From: JACMLD01 sp044227095 | Lineage (GTDB): Bacteria > Bacteroidota > Bacteroidia > Chitinophagales > Chitinophagaceae | Assembly (NCBI GenBank): GCA_044227095.1 | Contig: JBGAFV010000001.1 | Location: forward strand, 744,001 to 808,000 | DNA length: 64,000 nucleotides | Direction: 5' to 3' | In this document: positions 16,878 to 25,552 of the stretch, piece by piece | Layout: every line of letters starts with the position of its first letter | Numbering within the stretch: position 1 is the stretch's first letter | Notes under the pieces: model-generated | Databases searched by the model: none | Told to the model about the DNA's origin: nothing | The model's input: only the letters and a program-made list of their open reading frames with translations | Translations under genes and position numbers: made by a program

Positions 16878-18020
16878 CTACTTCTTTTTCAGCATACCGG
16901 CTGCAAGTGTATATCCTCCTTCTGCGCCATCTACAAAATGAATGTGACCGTCTTCCAAATCACGCACATAGCAAGACATAATAGATGAATTGCTTACGTG
17001 CATTCCGTATACAATTTTACCTTCGCTTTCTAACTTGTCCAATGCATTTTGCAATTCATTTCTTTGTGCTGATGTGCCAGATATTACTGTATTGATCTTG
17101 CCATCTATAACCAATGTGTCAGACATTTCAACCAAACGGGTTAGATAATGCTTTCCTTTTTTTGTTTTGAAATACAGCTTTCCAACAATTGAATACCCCC
17201 ATAGATAAATGAGGTCTATCAGTTTAATTTTTCCTATTCTTGTACGCATCTCTTTTCCCAATCGGTTAAACGTTGTTTTTAATTGAAGTTTAGCTACAGA
17301 AATAGGCTGCCGTTTTGGTGGCGCACCATAAACCTGGTCAATCAGTTTCATTACATCGCCAAAAATTATTTGTTGTTGTGCAGCTTCTCTCGCAACAACA
17401 AGCAGGGTAACTACTTCCTCCATATTTTCTGGCGGAGGTATTCTATCCCATCTACATTGCATACCGTTTAGATCCAGATCTTCATCCTGCGCCTTGTGTT
17501 CGCCAGGCAAATAATTATTGCCTTTTATAATTGATTCAGCATAATTCAACCCTGTACCCAAAACAATAGGTATAGGAAAAAATGCTGAGAAACTAAATTT
17601 GCTAATAATTAATTGATGGTTCTTTGTATAGATCTCGCTTACAGGTATGTAACCAACCCGCAGTTCAAGATTAAAATTCTCCTGTGTTTGCATTTTATAC
17701 AAGAGCAATGCGGGTATTGCTTTATCAATTAAAACAGGCGGAATAAGAAATGTAGCGCCATCACCTCCAAAAAAGAATGGTATGCTGATATTTTCTTTAA
17801 AGGCAAGGTTGAGAATAGCCACAATGCTTCCAGCCGCAACAAGATTTACATTTTCGTGCAAGCCATTTTTTACTGCGTTGGTAGAATTTTTTATATCGGT
17901 GATGATAACATACCAATCACCAGGCACTGTATAAAACAGGCTGCTGTTCACTAACAATTCAGTAAGTGTGGAACGATTAACAGGCAGTTGGCTGTAAAAT
18001 TGACTGGTATTGCCCTGCAT
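16878..18020 (-). CDS. DUF3095 family protein (nucleotide-cyclase-like fold)
   Basis: I start at the ATG at 18020 (MQGNTSQFYSQLPVN); the open frame reaches a TTG at 18050. The motif GDWYVIITDIKNST near residue 45 resembles the metal-binding strand of class III nucleotide cyclases, and FFFGGDGATFLIPP near residue 90 matches the GGDE-like beta-hairpin position. The C-terminal third (WGYSIVGKLYF; TLVIDGKINTVISGT; SCYVRDLEDGHIHFVDGAEGGYTLAA) is typical of DUF3095. Whether it makes or binds a nucleotide is unknown. It is not clearly linked to the downstream ArsR unit. Confidence 0.8.
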   Translation of the reverse strand: MQGNTSQFYSQLPVNRSTLTELLVNSSLFYTVPGDWYVIITDIKNSTNAVKNGLHENVNLVAAGSIVAILNLAFKENISIPFFFGGDGATFLIPPVLIDKAIPALLLYKMQTQENFNLELRVGYIPVSEIYTKNHQLIISKFSFSAFFPIPIVLGTGLNYAESIIKGNNYLPGEHKAQDEDLDLNGMQCRWDRIPPPENMEEVVTLLVVAREAAQQQIIFGDVMKLIDQVYGAPPKRQPISVAKLQLKTTFNRLGKEMRTRIGKIKLIDLIYLWGYSIVGKLYFKTKKGKHYLTRLVEMSDTLVIDGKINTVISGTSAQRNELQNALDKLESEGKIVYGMHVSNSSIMSCYVRDLEDGHIHFVDGAEGGYTLAAGMLKKK

Positions 18021-18148
18021 TATAAAATGTATTAGCCAGGATAGATTCAAAAATAAAAAATCCCGGATAGTTTACGCAGATTTTATAGCAGTAGATTTTT
18101 TAGAGGGAATATTCCATCGTAAAATGATTTTTTCAAGTAAATTTAGTT

Positions 18149-18991
18149 ATGCCGAAAAGAATCTTTTTTGTTGTAGTATTTACAGTAAGCAATCTGGCCG
18201 GTTTTGCACAGGCAGTAAAAGAAGATTCGCTACTGCCTCTTACAAGCACACAACATTATTTTATAAAACCAAAAGTGGATATTCCTTTATTTGCAGTTAC
18301 AGCTGGTTTTACACTGTATAATTTTTCAAGGATATCTTCTAAAACACCTTCTTCACAGTCATATGTAGAAAGCCTCGATAAATCTGATGTCAACTGGTTC
18401 GACAGATGGGGCGTCCGTCCTTATTCAGAAAAAAAAGATAACATAAGCTATATACCATTTTATGTAGCTGCGCCATTACCGTTTTTATTTTTTGCTATTG
18501 ATAACAAAATGCGGAAAGATTTTTTTAAGCTGAGTTTTTTGTATGCAGAAGCAATGACAATAACCGGCGTGCTATATACTTCTGCCGCCGGTTATACAAA
18601 CCGATTGCGACCAATGGTGTACAGCGCCGAAACACCAATAGCCAAGCGTACCGATTCTGAACAAAAGAAATCTTTTTTTGCAGGACATGTTGCCCTCGTT
18701 GCCACTTCTACTTTTTTTATAGCAAAAGTTTTTTCTGAATACCATCCGGATTCAAAAATAAAATGGTTGTATTACAGCGCTGCTGGTGCGCTTACAGCAT
18801 TTACTGCCTATTACAGGCAGGCAGCGGGAGAACATTTTCCTACAGATATTTTACTCGGCGCTACTGTTGGTACTTTATCGGGCATCTTAACGCCTGCATT
18901 CCACAAACACAAACCGGTAAAAAATCAACACCTTAGTATTTTACCTTTTGGTACACATGGAGCAGGATTAACTGCATTTTACAGGCTGTAA
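18149..18991 (+). CDS. PAP2-family phosphatase, exported
   Basis: The 280-residue protein has a signal peptide (1-20, GFAQ) and several membrane-associated segments. The three PAP2/acid phosphatase motifs are visible: NRLRP at 151-155, SFFAGH at 175-180 (PSGH-like, with Ser175 and His180), and YRQAAGEHFPTD ending at Asp233 (Arg223, His229, Asp233). It probably dephosphorylates lipid phosphates or pyrophosphates at the periplasmic side. It is a single gene, convergent with the ABC genes. Confidence 0.88.
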   Translation: MPKRIFFVVVFTVSNLAGFAQAVKEDSLLPLTSTQHYFIKPKVDIPLFAVTAGFTLYNFSRISSKTPSSQSYVESLDKSDVNWFDRWGVRPYSEKKDNISYIPFYVAAPLPFLFFAIDNKMRKDFFKLSFLYAEAMTITGVLYTSAAGYTNRLRPMVYSAETPIAKRTDSEQKKSFFAGHVALVATSTFFIAKVFSEYHPDSKIKWLYYSAAGALTAFTAYYRQAAGEHFPTDILLGATVGTLSGILTPAFHKHKPVKNQHLSILPFGTHGAGLTAFYRL

Positions 18992-19004
18992 TTACACAAT
19001 ATTT

Positions 19005-19799
19005 CTACAGGCACGATTTTATTTCTTCTACTGTTTGTGCAAATTGCTTTAAATGTCGTACATCTTTTTGCCAGCTTAGCTCACGTTCTATCAAATCTAT
19101 TTCACGTACAATAGTAGCACCAGGTTTTCCGGTTTCTTTACCTAAAATAAATACAGTATCTGCAATAGCCACACAGGCTGGTATATCGTGTGAAACTATG
19201 ATGAGTGTTTTAAACTCATCAGACACAGAAACTTCCAGCAGCAATTCAACAACTTTATCAAGTACGCAAACATCAAGTCCTGAGAATGGTTCATCAAGCA
19301 AAAGAAAATCAGATCCCTTAAGCAATTGCTGAATAATGCTTGCACGTTGTCTTTGTCCGCCAGATAACTGTTGCGGAAATTGTTTTAACTGATCAGCTAA
19401 CTGGAAACGCTCGGCATATGCCTCAATGGTTTCTTTTTCTTTGCCTTTTAATGCAATATTTTGTTTTGCAGCAAGCAAGAGAGATTGGTATACTGTTCTC
19501 CATTCAAACAAATAATAGTTTTGAAAGATAACGCCCATGTCACCGGCTTTTACAGTTTTATTATCCTGCAAATAAATATTTCCAGAACTTGGTTTTTGTA
19601 AACCAGATAATAATTTAAACAATTGGGTTTTGCCCATACCACTTCTGCCAATTAATGAAACCACTTGTCCCTGCATCATTCCGGGCCTAACAATATCTTT
19701 AATCTCAAAGTTGATGTCTCTTAAAATAATATCGTTACCAAATTGTAGTTGTACATGTTCTGCTTTAAGCAAAACCTGTTTTTTTGTATATGCTGTCAT
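19005..19799 (-). CDS. ABC transporter ATP-binding protein (taurine/nitrate type)
   Basis: This 264-residue ATPase has Walker A GRSGMGKT (51-58), a Q-loop glutamine at 93, signature LSGGQ (145-149), Walker B FLLLDE (165-170) and the H-loop VSHD. It resembles the TauB/SsuB/NrtD group. It overlaps the permease gene by 4 bp (ATGA). Together with the permease and the OmpA-fused solute-binding protein, it forms an unusual importer or signalling unit. Confidence 0.92.
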   Translation of the reverse strand: MTAYTKKQVLLKAEHVQLQFGNDIILRDINFEIKDIVRPGMMQGQVVSLIGRSGMGKTQLFKLLSGLQKPSSGNIYLQDNKTVKAGDMGVIFQNYYLFEWRTVYQSLLLAAKQNIALKGKEKETIEAYAERFQLADQLKQFPQQLSGGQRQRASIIQQLLKGSDFLLLDEPFSGLDVCVLDKVVELLLEVSVSDEFKTLIIVSHDIPACVAIADTVFILGKETGKPGATIVREIDLIERELSWQKDVRHLKQFAQTVEEIKSCL

Positions 19800-20575
19800 G
19801 ATAATTGCGTTTGTAGTTTAGTATAGGGAAACAGCCATTCACGCATGCTTCCCAATAAATAATCAAATAATAAACCTGTGAGAAAAATAACGAGTTGCAA
19901 TGCAAGCACATTAGTAAGATCATTATACTTATTGTATTTAATCATTAATGCACCGATGCCGCCTTCGCTCATATTGAGGCCTTCTACCATTGTTATCATC
20001 AACCAGGAAATAGCAAAGTTTTGCCGCAATATTTCAAATGCCTGGTCTGCTTTTCCTATAATAATTACTTCATACAAGGTTTGCCAGTTATTATAGCCAA
20101 GTGTTTTGCACAATTCAAACTCCTGCTTGTCTATGTTTAAAACAACTGCAAGAAAAGAACAGGCAAAAAATGGAACGATGCCAAATATGAGCAACGATAA
20201 CTTTAATGTGCTTCCATCTCTTGTAAGAAGTGTAAAAATAAATATCAGGCCCGTTAATGTAAGGTACCTGCACTTTACAATAAACTGCGCAATACTTTTA
20301 AAGAATGGCAGCGGGGATAGATAAACAAATACCAATGTTATTACTATAGAAAACAACATTGCTTTTACCGTTAGCAACAAACTCACCAATAAATTATCTA
20401 TAAGCAACCTGCCCGATAAAAGATGTACAAAAGCGCTTGCTACTTTGCCCGGTGGTGGAATTAAACCATTAGAACCTGTTTGCCACAACAGTAAAGTAAT
20501 TGCCGCCTGCATTACAATCATTATTATAAAAGCCTGCCTGCTGATTTTTGCAAAAGGGCTAAATATTTTTTTCAT
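19796..20575 (-). CDS. ABC transporter permease (taurine/nitrate type)
   Basis: This 259-residue protein has about six hydrophobic segments and an EAA-type coupling loop (CKTLGYNNWQTLYEVIIIGKADQAFEILRQ). N-terminal GLIPPPGKVASAFVHLL matches the conserved P-P-x-V start of this family. It is translationally coupled to the ATPase. A terminator separates it from the solute-binding gene upstream, so expression may depend on read-through or an own promoter. Confidence 0.9.
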   Translation of the reverse strand: MKKIFSPFAKISRQAFIIMIVMQAAITLLLWQTGSNGLIPPPGKVASAFVHLLSGRLLIDNLLVSLLLTVKAMLFSIVITLVFVYLSPLPFFKSIAQFIVKCRYLTLTGLIFIFTLLTRDGSTLKLSLLIFGIVPFFACSFLAVVLNIDKQEFELCKTLGYNNWQTLYEVIIIGKADQAFEILRQNFAISWLMITMVEGLNMSEGGIGALMIKYNKYNDLTNVLALQLVIFLTGLLFDYLLGSMREWLFPYTKLQTQLS

Positions 20576-20669
20576 TGTTGTAATATTAAAAAGTTAAAAG
20601 ACCATTCCCAGATTTGCAGATTTAAATAAATAGAAACAGAATTTGTAAATCTGTAGAATTAAAAAAAAT

Positions 20670-20701
20670 AATAGCTGCCGCACTTTACAGCAGCAGCTAT
20701 T
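20670..20701 (-). terminator. Terminator after the substrate-binding/OmpA gene
   Basis: The arms AATAGCTGCCGC and GCAGCAGCTATT (one mismatch) enclose an 8-nt loop; on the minus strand a run of eight T follows. It lies 10 bp after the stop codon of the fusion gene. Confidence 0.75.
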
Positions 20702-20710
20702 TAATAACCA

Positions 20711-22477
20711 TTACTCACCCAACACAATTTCTACACGGCGGTTCCTGCTTCTTCCCGCATCAGAATTATTATCTGCTATTGGTTTTGATGAACCAAAGCC
20801 TTTTGATTCTATACGGTTTACAGGCAATCCTTTGCTGATTAGATATTGTTTTACGGCTTCTGCCCTTTTCTCAGACAATGGAATATTTACTGCGTCAGTA
20901 CCATTGTTATCGGTATGACCGTAAACACCCAGCTTTAAACCTTCTGCTACTACAGCCGATTCAAAAATTTCATTCAATAATTTGAATGAACCAGGTTTAA
21001 TGGTTGCAGCACCTGTTTCAAATTCTATGCTATAAGATTTAGAAGACACAGCTTCTGTAATCTCATTGGCATATTTATTTTCAATAGCCTTGCCCTGCAA
21101 CAGTTCCGGGTGGTTAGACATTACAGAAAACAAAAAAGATTTATCAACTGCTTTTTCATAAGGCATAAAACCTGGCATAATAGAAGGATACATTTTCACC
21201 ATAAGATTACCAAACGTATTGTATACAGCTTTGTACCTGTCTACCTTATCATCGCCCAAACCATAAGTATTGGCCATGTCTGCAAGGTTAAATACCATTG
21301 AACCACCCAGGTTTACTTTTAAACCCTGTATATCTTTTTCTTCAACACCATTATAATACTTCAACCAATAAGCAGCGTTCTGTTCCTGGTAAACTTCGGC
21401 GCTTACTTTTGCAGCAAACTCTTTTGCTTCATTAAAAGAACGCACCTGGTCGCCAGCTTCAGCTAAAGCAATAATCATATTCTCCACATCTGTTCTGTGA
21501 TCGTAAGCCCATTTCTTTATCACAATTGTCTGGTTGCTCATTTGCGAAGCATATTGTTTTGTACTTGCAATAGTTACCAATCCACCTTTCTTCACAGCTA
21601 CGTTCACATCACCGGGTGTCCATGTAGCAACAGCATCAACGCCAACTGTTGTGTCTTTACCAATTGTTTTACCATTCTGCACTACTTTTCTTTTTTCAGA
21701 ATAACCACTAATGTATTTTGTTGGTGCATCCAAAAAATCGGCAGCAGCAATAATGTTAATTGCATTTGCGTCATAAGTTGTTTCGTCAGGGTTTACTTTT
21801 AAACCGTTGTCGCCCGCCCATTTTAGCAAAATATTTACATCACCATCACGCAATACACCAGCAACACATTTACCAAGAGCATTGTGCGGATCCTGTTTCC
21901 ATGAAGGCGGTGCCATCACCTGGTCTTCACCATAAGATTTACCGTGTGTAACCGGTATAATAATGGGTTGGTATTCTGCGCCAAGGGGTTCAAGTTCCTT
22001 AGATAAAGAAGTCATAAACGCTGGCATACCATCACCCATAAACGTAATAAACACTGCCGGCGCATTGGTATTTGTTTTATACTCGTTTGCAAACTTTACA
22101 AGGTCTGCCATTTGTTTATTGCAATCATCCTGGCGTACATAAGTAACATCAAGCTTTGCTTTATCAAACAAAGAACCTTTGGTTGTACGCACTCCACCAT
22201 TTGCATACATAGCAGAGAATTGTGAGTTCCACGCCATACGCTCCCATGTAATGGCAGTACCACCATTAACAGCAGTAGCGGGCAATGGCATTGCAAGCTG
22301 CACAGCATTGCTGCTTAATGAAGCATCTTTTGCATCTGGTAATGTTACTTTACCAAGTTCAACAGACTGGCCAACTTCTTTTGGCTGTTGCTGATACCAT
22401 CTTACACCTAATATACCTGCTGCAATTACAGCGGCAATGATGAATAATTTTCCTGCGGGTTTTAATTTAACTGACAT
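20711..22477 (-). CDS. Membrane-anchored substrate-binding protein fused to an OmpA peptidoglycan-binding domain
   Basis: This 588-residue protein has one N-terminal membrane helix (about 9-26) with no obvious cleavage site. It is followed by an ABC-type solute-binding region (about 80-460; PAVFITFMGDGMPAFMTSL, VDAVATWTPGDVNVAV). From about 478 to the end comes an OmpA C-terminal domain (GVYGHTDNNGTDAVNIPLSEKRAEAVKQYL, RIESKGFGSSKP, SRNRRVEIVL). The protein would therefore be tied both to the inner membrane and to peptidoglycan, unlike a freely diffusing binding protein. The downstream ABC permease and ATPase fit a transporter; the two upstream coiled-coil genes lie on the same strand with short gaps. 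The ligand is unknown. Confidence 0.85.
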   Translation of the reverse strand: MSVKLKPAGKLFIIAAVIAAGILGVRWYQQQPKEVGQSVELGKVTLPDAKDASLSSNAVQLAMPLPATAVNGGTAITWERMAWNSQFSAMYANGGVRTTKGSLFDKAKLDVTYVRQDDCNKQMADLVKFANEYKTNTNAPAVFITFMGDGMPAFMTSLSKELEPLGAEYQPIIIPVTHGKSYGEDQVMAPPSWKQDPHNALGKCVAGVLRDGDVNILLKWAGDNGLKVNPDETTYDANAINIIAAADFLDAPTKYISGYSEKRKVVQNGKTIGKDTTVGVDAVATWTPGDVNVAVKKGGLVTIASTKQYASQMSNQTIVIKKWAYDHRTDVENMIIALAEAGDQVRSFNEAKEFAAKVSAEVYQEQNAAYWLKYYNGVEEKDIQGLKVNLGGSMVFNLADMANTYGLGDDKVDRYKAVYNTFGNLMVKMYPSIMPGFMPYEKAVDKSFLFSVMSNHPELLQGKAIENKYANEITEAVSSKSYSIEFETGAATIKPGSFKLLNEIFESAVVAEGLKLGVYGHTDNNGTDAVNIPLSEKRAEAVKQYLISKGLPVNRIESKGFGSSKPIADNNSDAGRSRNRRVEIVLGE

Positions 22478-22566
22478 AGTTGTAGTATTTTATTTCGTTT
22501 TTTAAATGTTGTTTTTGGTTTTCTTTGGGCATGGATTAGGTAGCCAGCTGCATCGCATAGATTGTA

Positions 22567-22597
22567 CATCGTTGCGTCGCACCCGTCATCTGCAGTA
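22567..22597 (-). repeat. Copy 2 of the short interspersed motif ending CAACGATG
   Basis: The minus strand reads TACTGCAGATGACGGGTGCG, followed by ACGCAACGATG. It matches the layout of 10689-10716 and 63494-63524. It lies in the 153-bp gap upstream of the fusion gene. Confidence 0.35.
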
Positions 22598-22630
22598 CTT
22601 TGTTGTACTGTTGTATTTTTCGTGGATTGT

Positions 22631-23623
22631 TTATTCTATAAGACCTTTGTAGCGATCATTGATTTTTACATCGCTTAATCGTCCATTGTCTTTACCGCTA
22701 TCAAGTGTAGTATTGGTATAATTAAAGTCGCTTTGCATATTAAACTTGCTAATCAGTTCTATTGCCTGTGCAGACTTAGCTTTATCTTCCAGTACTTTAT
22801 CATCCATAAATCTTGACGTTACGTTTATGGCAGATTTAATGTGGCCAATCTTTTCACCTATTTGTTCTTTTAAAACAGCAAGGGCTTTTTCAGCATCCCG
22901 GTTCAAATCATCATCACCTTTAAAAGCTTTCATGGCACTGCTTACAGCAGATAAACCTGTGGTTACAGAATAATACAAATCCTTTTTCGCTTCCAGGTCT
23001 AGTTTTGCATCTTCCAGCATTATACCACTCTCTTCATAAGCCATATCTGCAAACTTTATCAGCTTGTTCAAATCACTTACTACCGGCGTTACATTATCTA
23101 TATACTCCCTGCAACGCAATACATTGTTTGCATACAAATCCAATTGCCTTGAGTTGGCATTCTCTGTTTTTAAAATGTTTACCTTCTGCACATTCAGCTT
23201 CAATTCATTTTCCTTTGCAGACAGCTTGTCCATCAATTCACTTTGTTTGCCTTTTAACCTTGCACCCTGCCTGTATAATGTATTCCTGTCGTCATATCCC
23301 TGTTCAATCTTTGTTTGCAGTATGCTAAAGGGGTTTAACTCTATAGCAAAACCAATTGTGTAGTTGGCAATAAACTCAGACATGTATTTAAGTGCACGCC
23401 AGAATTTTTTATTGGTAACTATCATTAATAAAGTTCCAAGCACTACACCACCAATTACAAGGTTTACCAGGTTCCAGGTAACAGTAACTAACCAGGGCAA
23501 TACATATGTAAGGAACGCATAGCCCAGCCCTGCAAATAATGAAATGCCTACAATGGCTGTAGCAACATTTTTTGGCTCAGCCAGCCATTTTGTTTTTTTA
23601 GATTGTTGATTAAGGTTTACCAT
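22631..23623 (-). CDS. Two-helix membrane protein with long cytoplasmic coiled coil
   Basis: The 330 residues begin with two adjacent membrane helices (about 20-40 and 45-68), then a conserved-looking amphipathic stretch, then about 200 residues of helical coiled coil (RLKGKQSELMDKLSAKENELKLNVQKV and onward). The layout is reminiscent of PspA- or XpaC-type membrane-stress proteins, but I cannot assign a family. It follows the 206-residue coiled-coil gene by 13 bp and precedes the SBP-OmpA gene by 153 bp. It probably forms a complex with those products. Confidence 0.7.
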   Translation of the reverse strand: MVNLNQQSKKTKWLAEPKNVATAIVGISLFAGLGYAFLTYVLPWLVTVTWNLVNLVIGGVVLGTLLMIVTNKKFWRALKYMSEFIANYTIGFAIELNPFSILQTKIEQGYDDRNTLYRQGARLKGKQSELMDKLSAKENELKLNVQKVNILKTENANSRQLDLYANNVLRCREYIDNVTPVVSDLNKLIKFADMAYEESGIMLEDAKLDLEAKKDLYYSVTTGLSAVSSAMKAFKGDDDLNRDAEKALAVLKEQIGEKIGHIKSAINVTSRFMDDKVLEDKAKSAQAIELISKFNMQSDFNYTNTTLDSGKDNGRLSDVKINDRYKGLIE

Positions 23624-23636
23624 TGTTTATGTTTTT

Positions 23637-24257
23637 TTAGTTAATGAATGATTTAATTTTTTCAATTTCGTTTTCAATTCTTTGCTTTATATTTTTCATT
23701 GCGCTTTTATATCCGTCAGAACTTTCCGCCAATTTTTGTTCACTTTCTTTTACTTCATTTGTTAGAACACCTACCTGGTTTTGCAAATCGTTGATTTCGT
23801 TTGTCAATTGGCGAACCTTTTCTGTTTTCTGCTCAATCTCTTTTCTCTTTGCTAATACTTTCTGCTCGACTGCTGTATCAACAGTAGAAAGAAAATTAGC
23901 CTCGTCTTTATCCAACACCTGCAAGTAAGCAGCAGCGGTTTCAAGCAACTTTTGTTTACTTAGGCCCTGCACTTGTAATCCTGCAAATGCAGCGCTGAAT
24001 CTTGCTTTCTCATCGGGTATACCATTCATCGCTTCAATCATTTTTGAAAACTCATAGTAATCCGGCCCAGGCATGTTCGCTTCGTTAAAAAGCTTTTCAA
24101 AATATTGCCTGAATTTTTCATTGTCTGCATACCTGTCTGTACTTACAACTGGGTTTAGCGTGGAAGAATGCTTTACTTCTTCGGCTTTATTTACAGATGT
24201 TTCTTTATCTGTTACTTCCACAAAAGCCGAAAGAATTTTTTTACCAATGCCGGCCAT
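23637..24257 (-). CDS. Coiled-coil protein of unknown function
   Basis: The 206-residue protein has a short N-terminal helix (MAGIGKKILSAFVEV), a globular part near 45-120 (KFRQYFEKLFNEANMPGPDYYEFSKMI), and a long coiled coil to the C-terminus (KRKEIEQKTEKVRQLTNEIN...). It has no signal peptide or membrane segment, so it is cytoplasmic. It is the first clear gene of the coiled-coil/SBP-OmpA unit, 13 bp before the next gene. I do not recognise the family. Confidence 0.7.
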   Translation of the reverse strand: MAGIGKKILSAFVEVTDKETSVNKAEEVKHSSTLNPVVSTDRYADNEKFRQYFEKLFNEANMPGPDYYEFSKMIEAMNGIPDEKARFSAAFAGLQVQGLSKQKLLETAAAYLQVLDKDEANFLSTVDTAVEQKVLAKRKEIEQKTEKVRQLTNEINDLQNQVGVLTNEVKESEQKLAESSDGYKSAMKNIKQRIENEIEKIKSFIN

Positions 24258-24380
24258 AGTTTGCTTGTTTTATATTTAATAATAAATGGTGTTATCCATC
24301 GTGTTTTACATTTTACTGGGCATAGCATGGCCATTCACGGCAGTGTACTGCTATGTCATTTTTAAAAACTTTTCCAATGA

Positions 24381-24569
24381 TCAATAAAAGGGATGCCAGG
24401 TCAGTAAGCCGCTACAGCTTATGGGCAAATCATCATCAGCATTGAAACTACTGTCTTCAATTTTCGGTTGCACTTTTACGTTACCTGCGTAAGGCACTTT
24501 TATACCTGCGTTATATGCAAGCAGTAACATAAGGGCAATAGAAATCACCAACGAAATAATCCGTTTCAT
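24381..24569 (-). CDS. Small exported or membrane-anchored peptide (hypothetical)
   Basis: 62 residues: one N-terminal hydrophobic segment (MKRIISLVISIALMLLLAYNAG) and a short polar tail with one cysteine. It lies 123 bp upstream of the coiled-coil/SBP-OmpA unit on the same strand and has a plausible ATG. It may be a small member of that unit or a chance frame. Confidence 0.45.
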   Translation of the reverse strand: MKRIISLVISIALMLLLAYNAGIKVPYAGNVKVQPKIEDSSFNADDDLPISCSGLLTWHPFY

Positions 24570-25083
24570 TTTACTGATGTTTGAATTACTTAAGTGTAAA
24601 AGGGATGGGCAAAGTTTTTCAACCTTCCTTTTTTAAAACGCGGTAAATCTTTACTGGAAATTTTCAGACTGGAGATTGCCGTTAGTTTTACCCTTATAGA
24701 GACCGGGCAAATAAAAACGCTATGCTGTGTTCATTTTGTTTGGAGTTATACTCCGTTTTGATTTGATAGACCAAATATAGAGTGTGTTAACATTTCTTTA
24801 AAGAACATCCCGCAGGAACGGTATTTTTTGTTCTCCAGCCGGTAAAGTATGTATGATGAACGGTAAAATAATTGGCTGGTCGTAAAGAAATGGGTTTAAG
24901 CGGCAAAATACGAAACGCTGTTGCAAATTGTTTGTTGAAGCAGCCCAAAGCTGGATTTAAAGCATGTAGATGAGCAAAAAGTTATTTTGTGAAAGATTGA
25001 ATATAAAATAATAGAAAGCCGTGAGTATGAAAGCAAGTAATATAGTGAAGCATATATTTACTAACGTTAATATAGAACCGAAT
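24570..25083. other. 514-bp intergenic region
   Basis: I see no gene, tRNA or terminator. The only structured element is a small dyad GGAGTTATACTCC at 24742-24754, a possible operator for the minus-strand unit downstream. Confidence 0.4.
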
Positions 25084-25449
25084 TTATACTTTAAGCCAAC
25101 TGGGAGACTCTGATGTAGGCTGATTAATCTTTATGTAATTTCCATCGGGATCTTTCAATGAAATAGAAAGCATTCCAAATTGTGTTGTTAATGGCCCTTC
25201 AAAAACAACACCCGTTAATTTAAGCCGATCAATTATTTTCTGCAGATCTGTAGTTAAAAAACTGGCTGTTACTTTACTAACTGGCTGTTGTTCAGAAATA
25301 TTAAAATCTACCCCAGCCACGCCGGAATTAAAAACCATCATTTCGTCCTGGTCAATAACAGGATCTAATCCCAAAATAGCCTGGTAAAACCCCTTGCTTT
25401 TACCGGTGTTGCCGGCGCCGAACTCTATTTCATGGAGCCTTATTTTCAT
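25084..25449 (-). CDS. VOC-family (glyoxalase/bleomycin resistance-like) protein
   Basis: The 121 residues have the paired beta-alpha-beta-beta-beta layout: IEFGAGNTGKSKGFYQAILGLDPV, VDFNIS, TASFLTTDLQKIIDRLKLTGVVFEGP, and the C-terminal SISLKDPDGNYIKINQP. The final metal-ligand position Glu of classic glyoxalase is not evident (NYIKI), so it may not be a lyase. A cytoplasmic single gene with unknown substrate. Confidence 0.85.
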   Translation of the reverse strand: MKIRLHEIEFGAGNTGKSKGFYQAILGLDPVIDQDEMMVFNSGVAGVDFNISEQQPVSKVTASFLTTDLQKIIDRLKLTGVVFEGPLTTQFGMLSISLKDPDGNYIKINQPTSESPSWLKV

Positions 25450-25552
25450 TTACAGAGGTTTTAGAATTATAGAGACGAGGGGACGGCAGTAATTGTTACA
25501 ATGTGTTGAACAAAAAAAACGCAAATCGCAAAAAATGTTGCATGGCAGTTAG

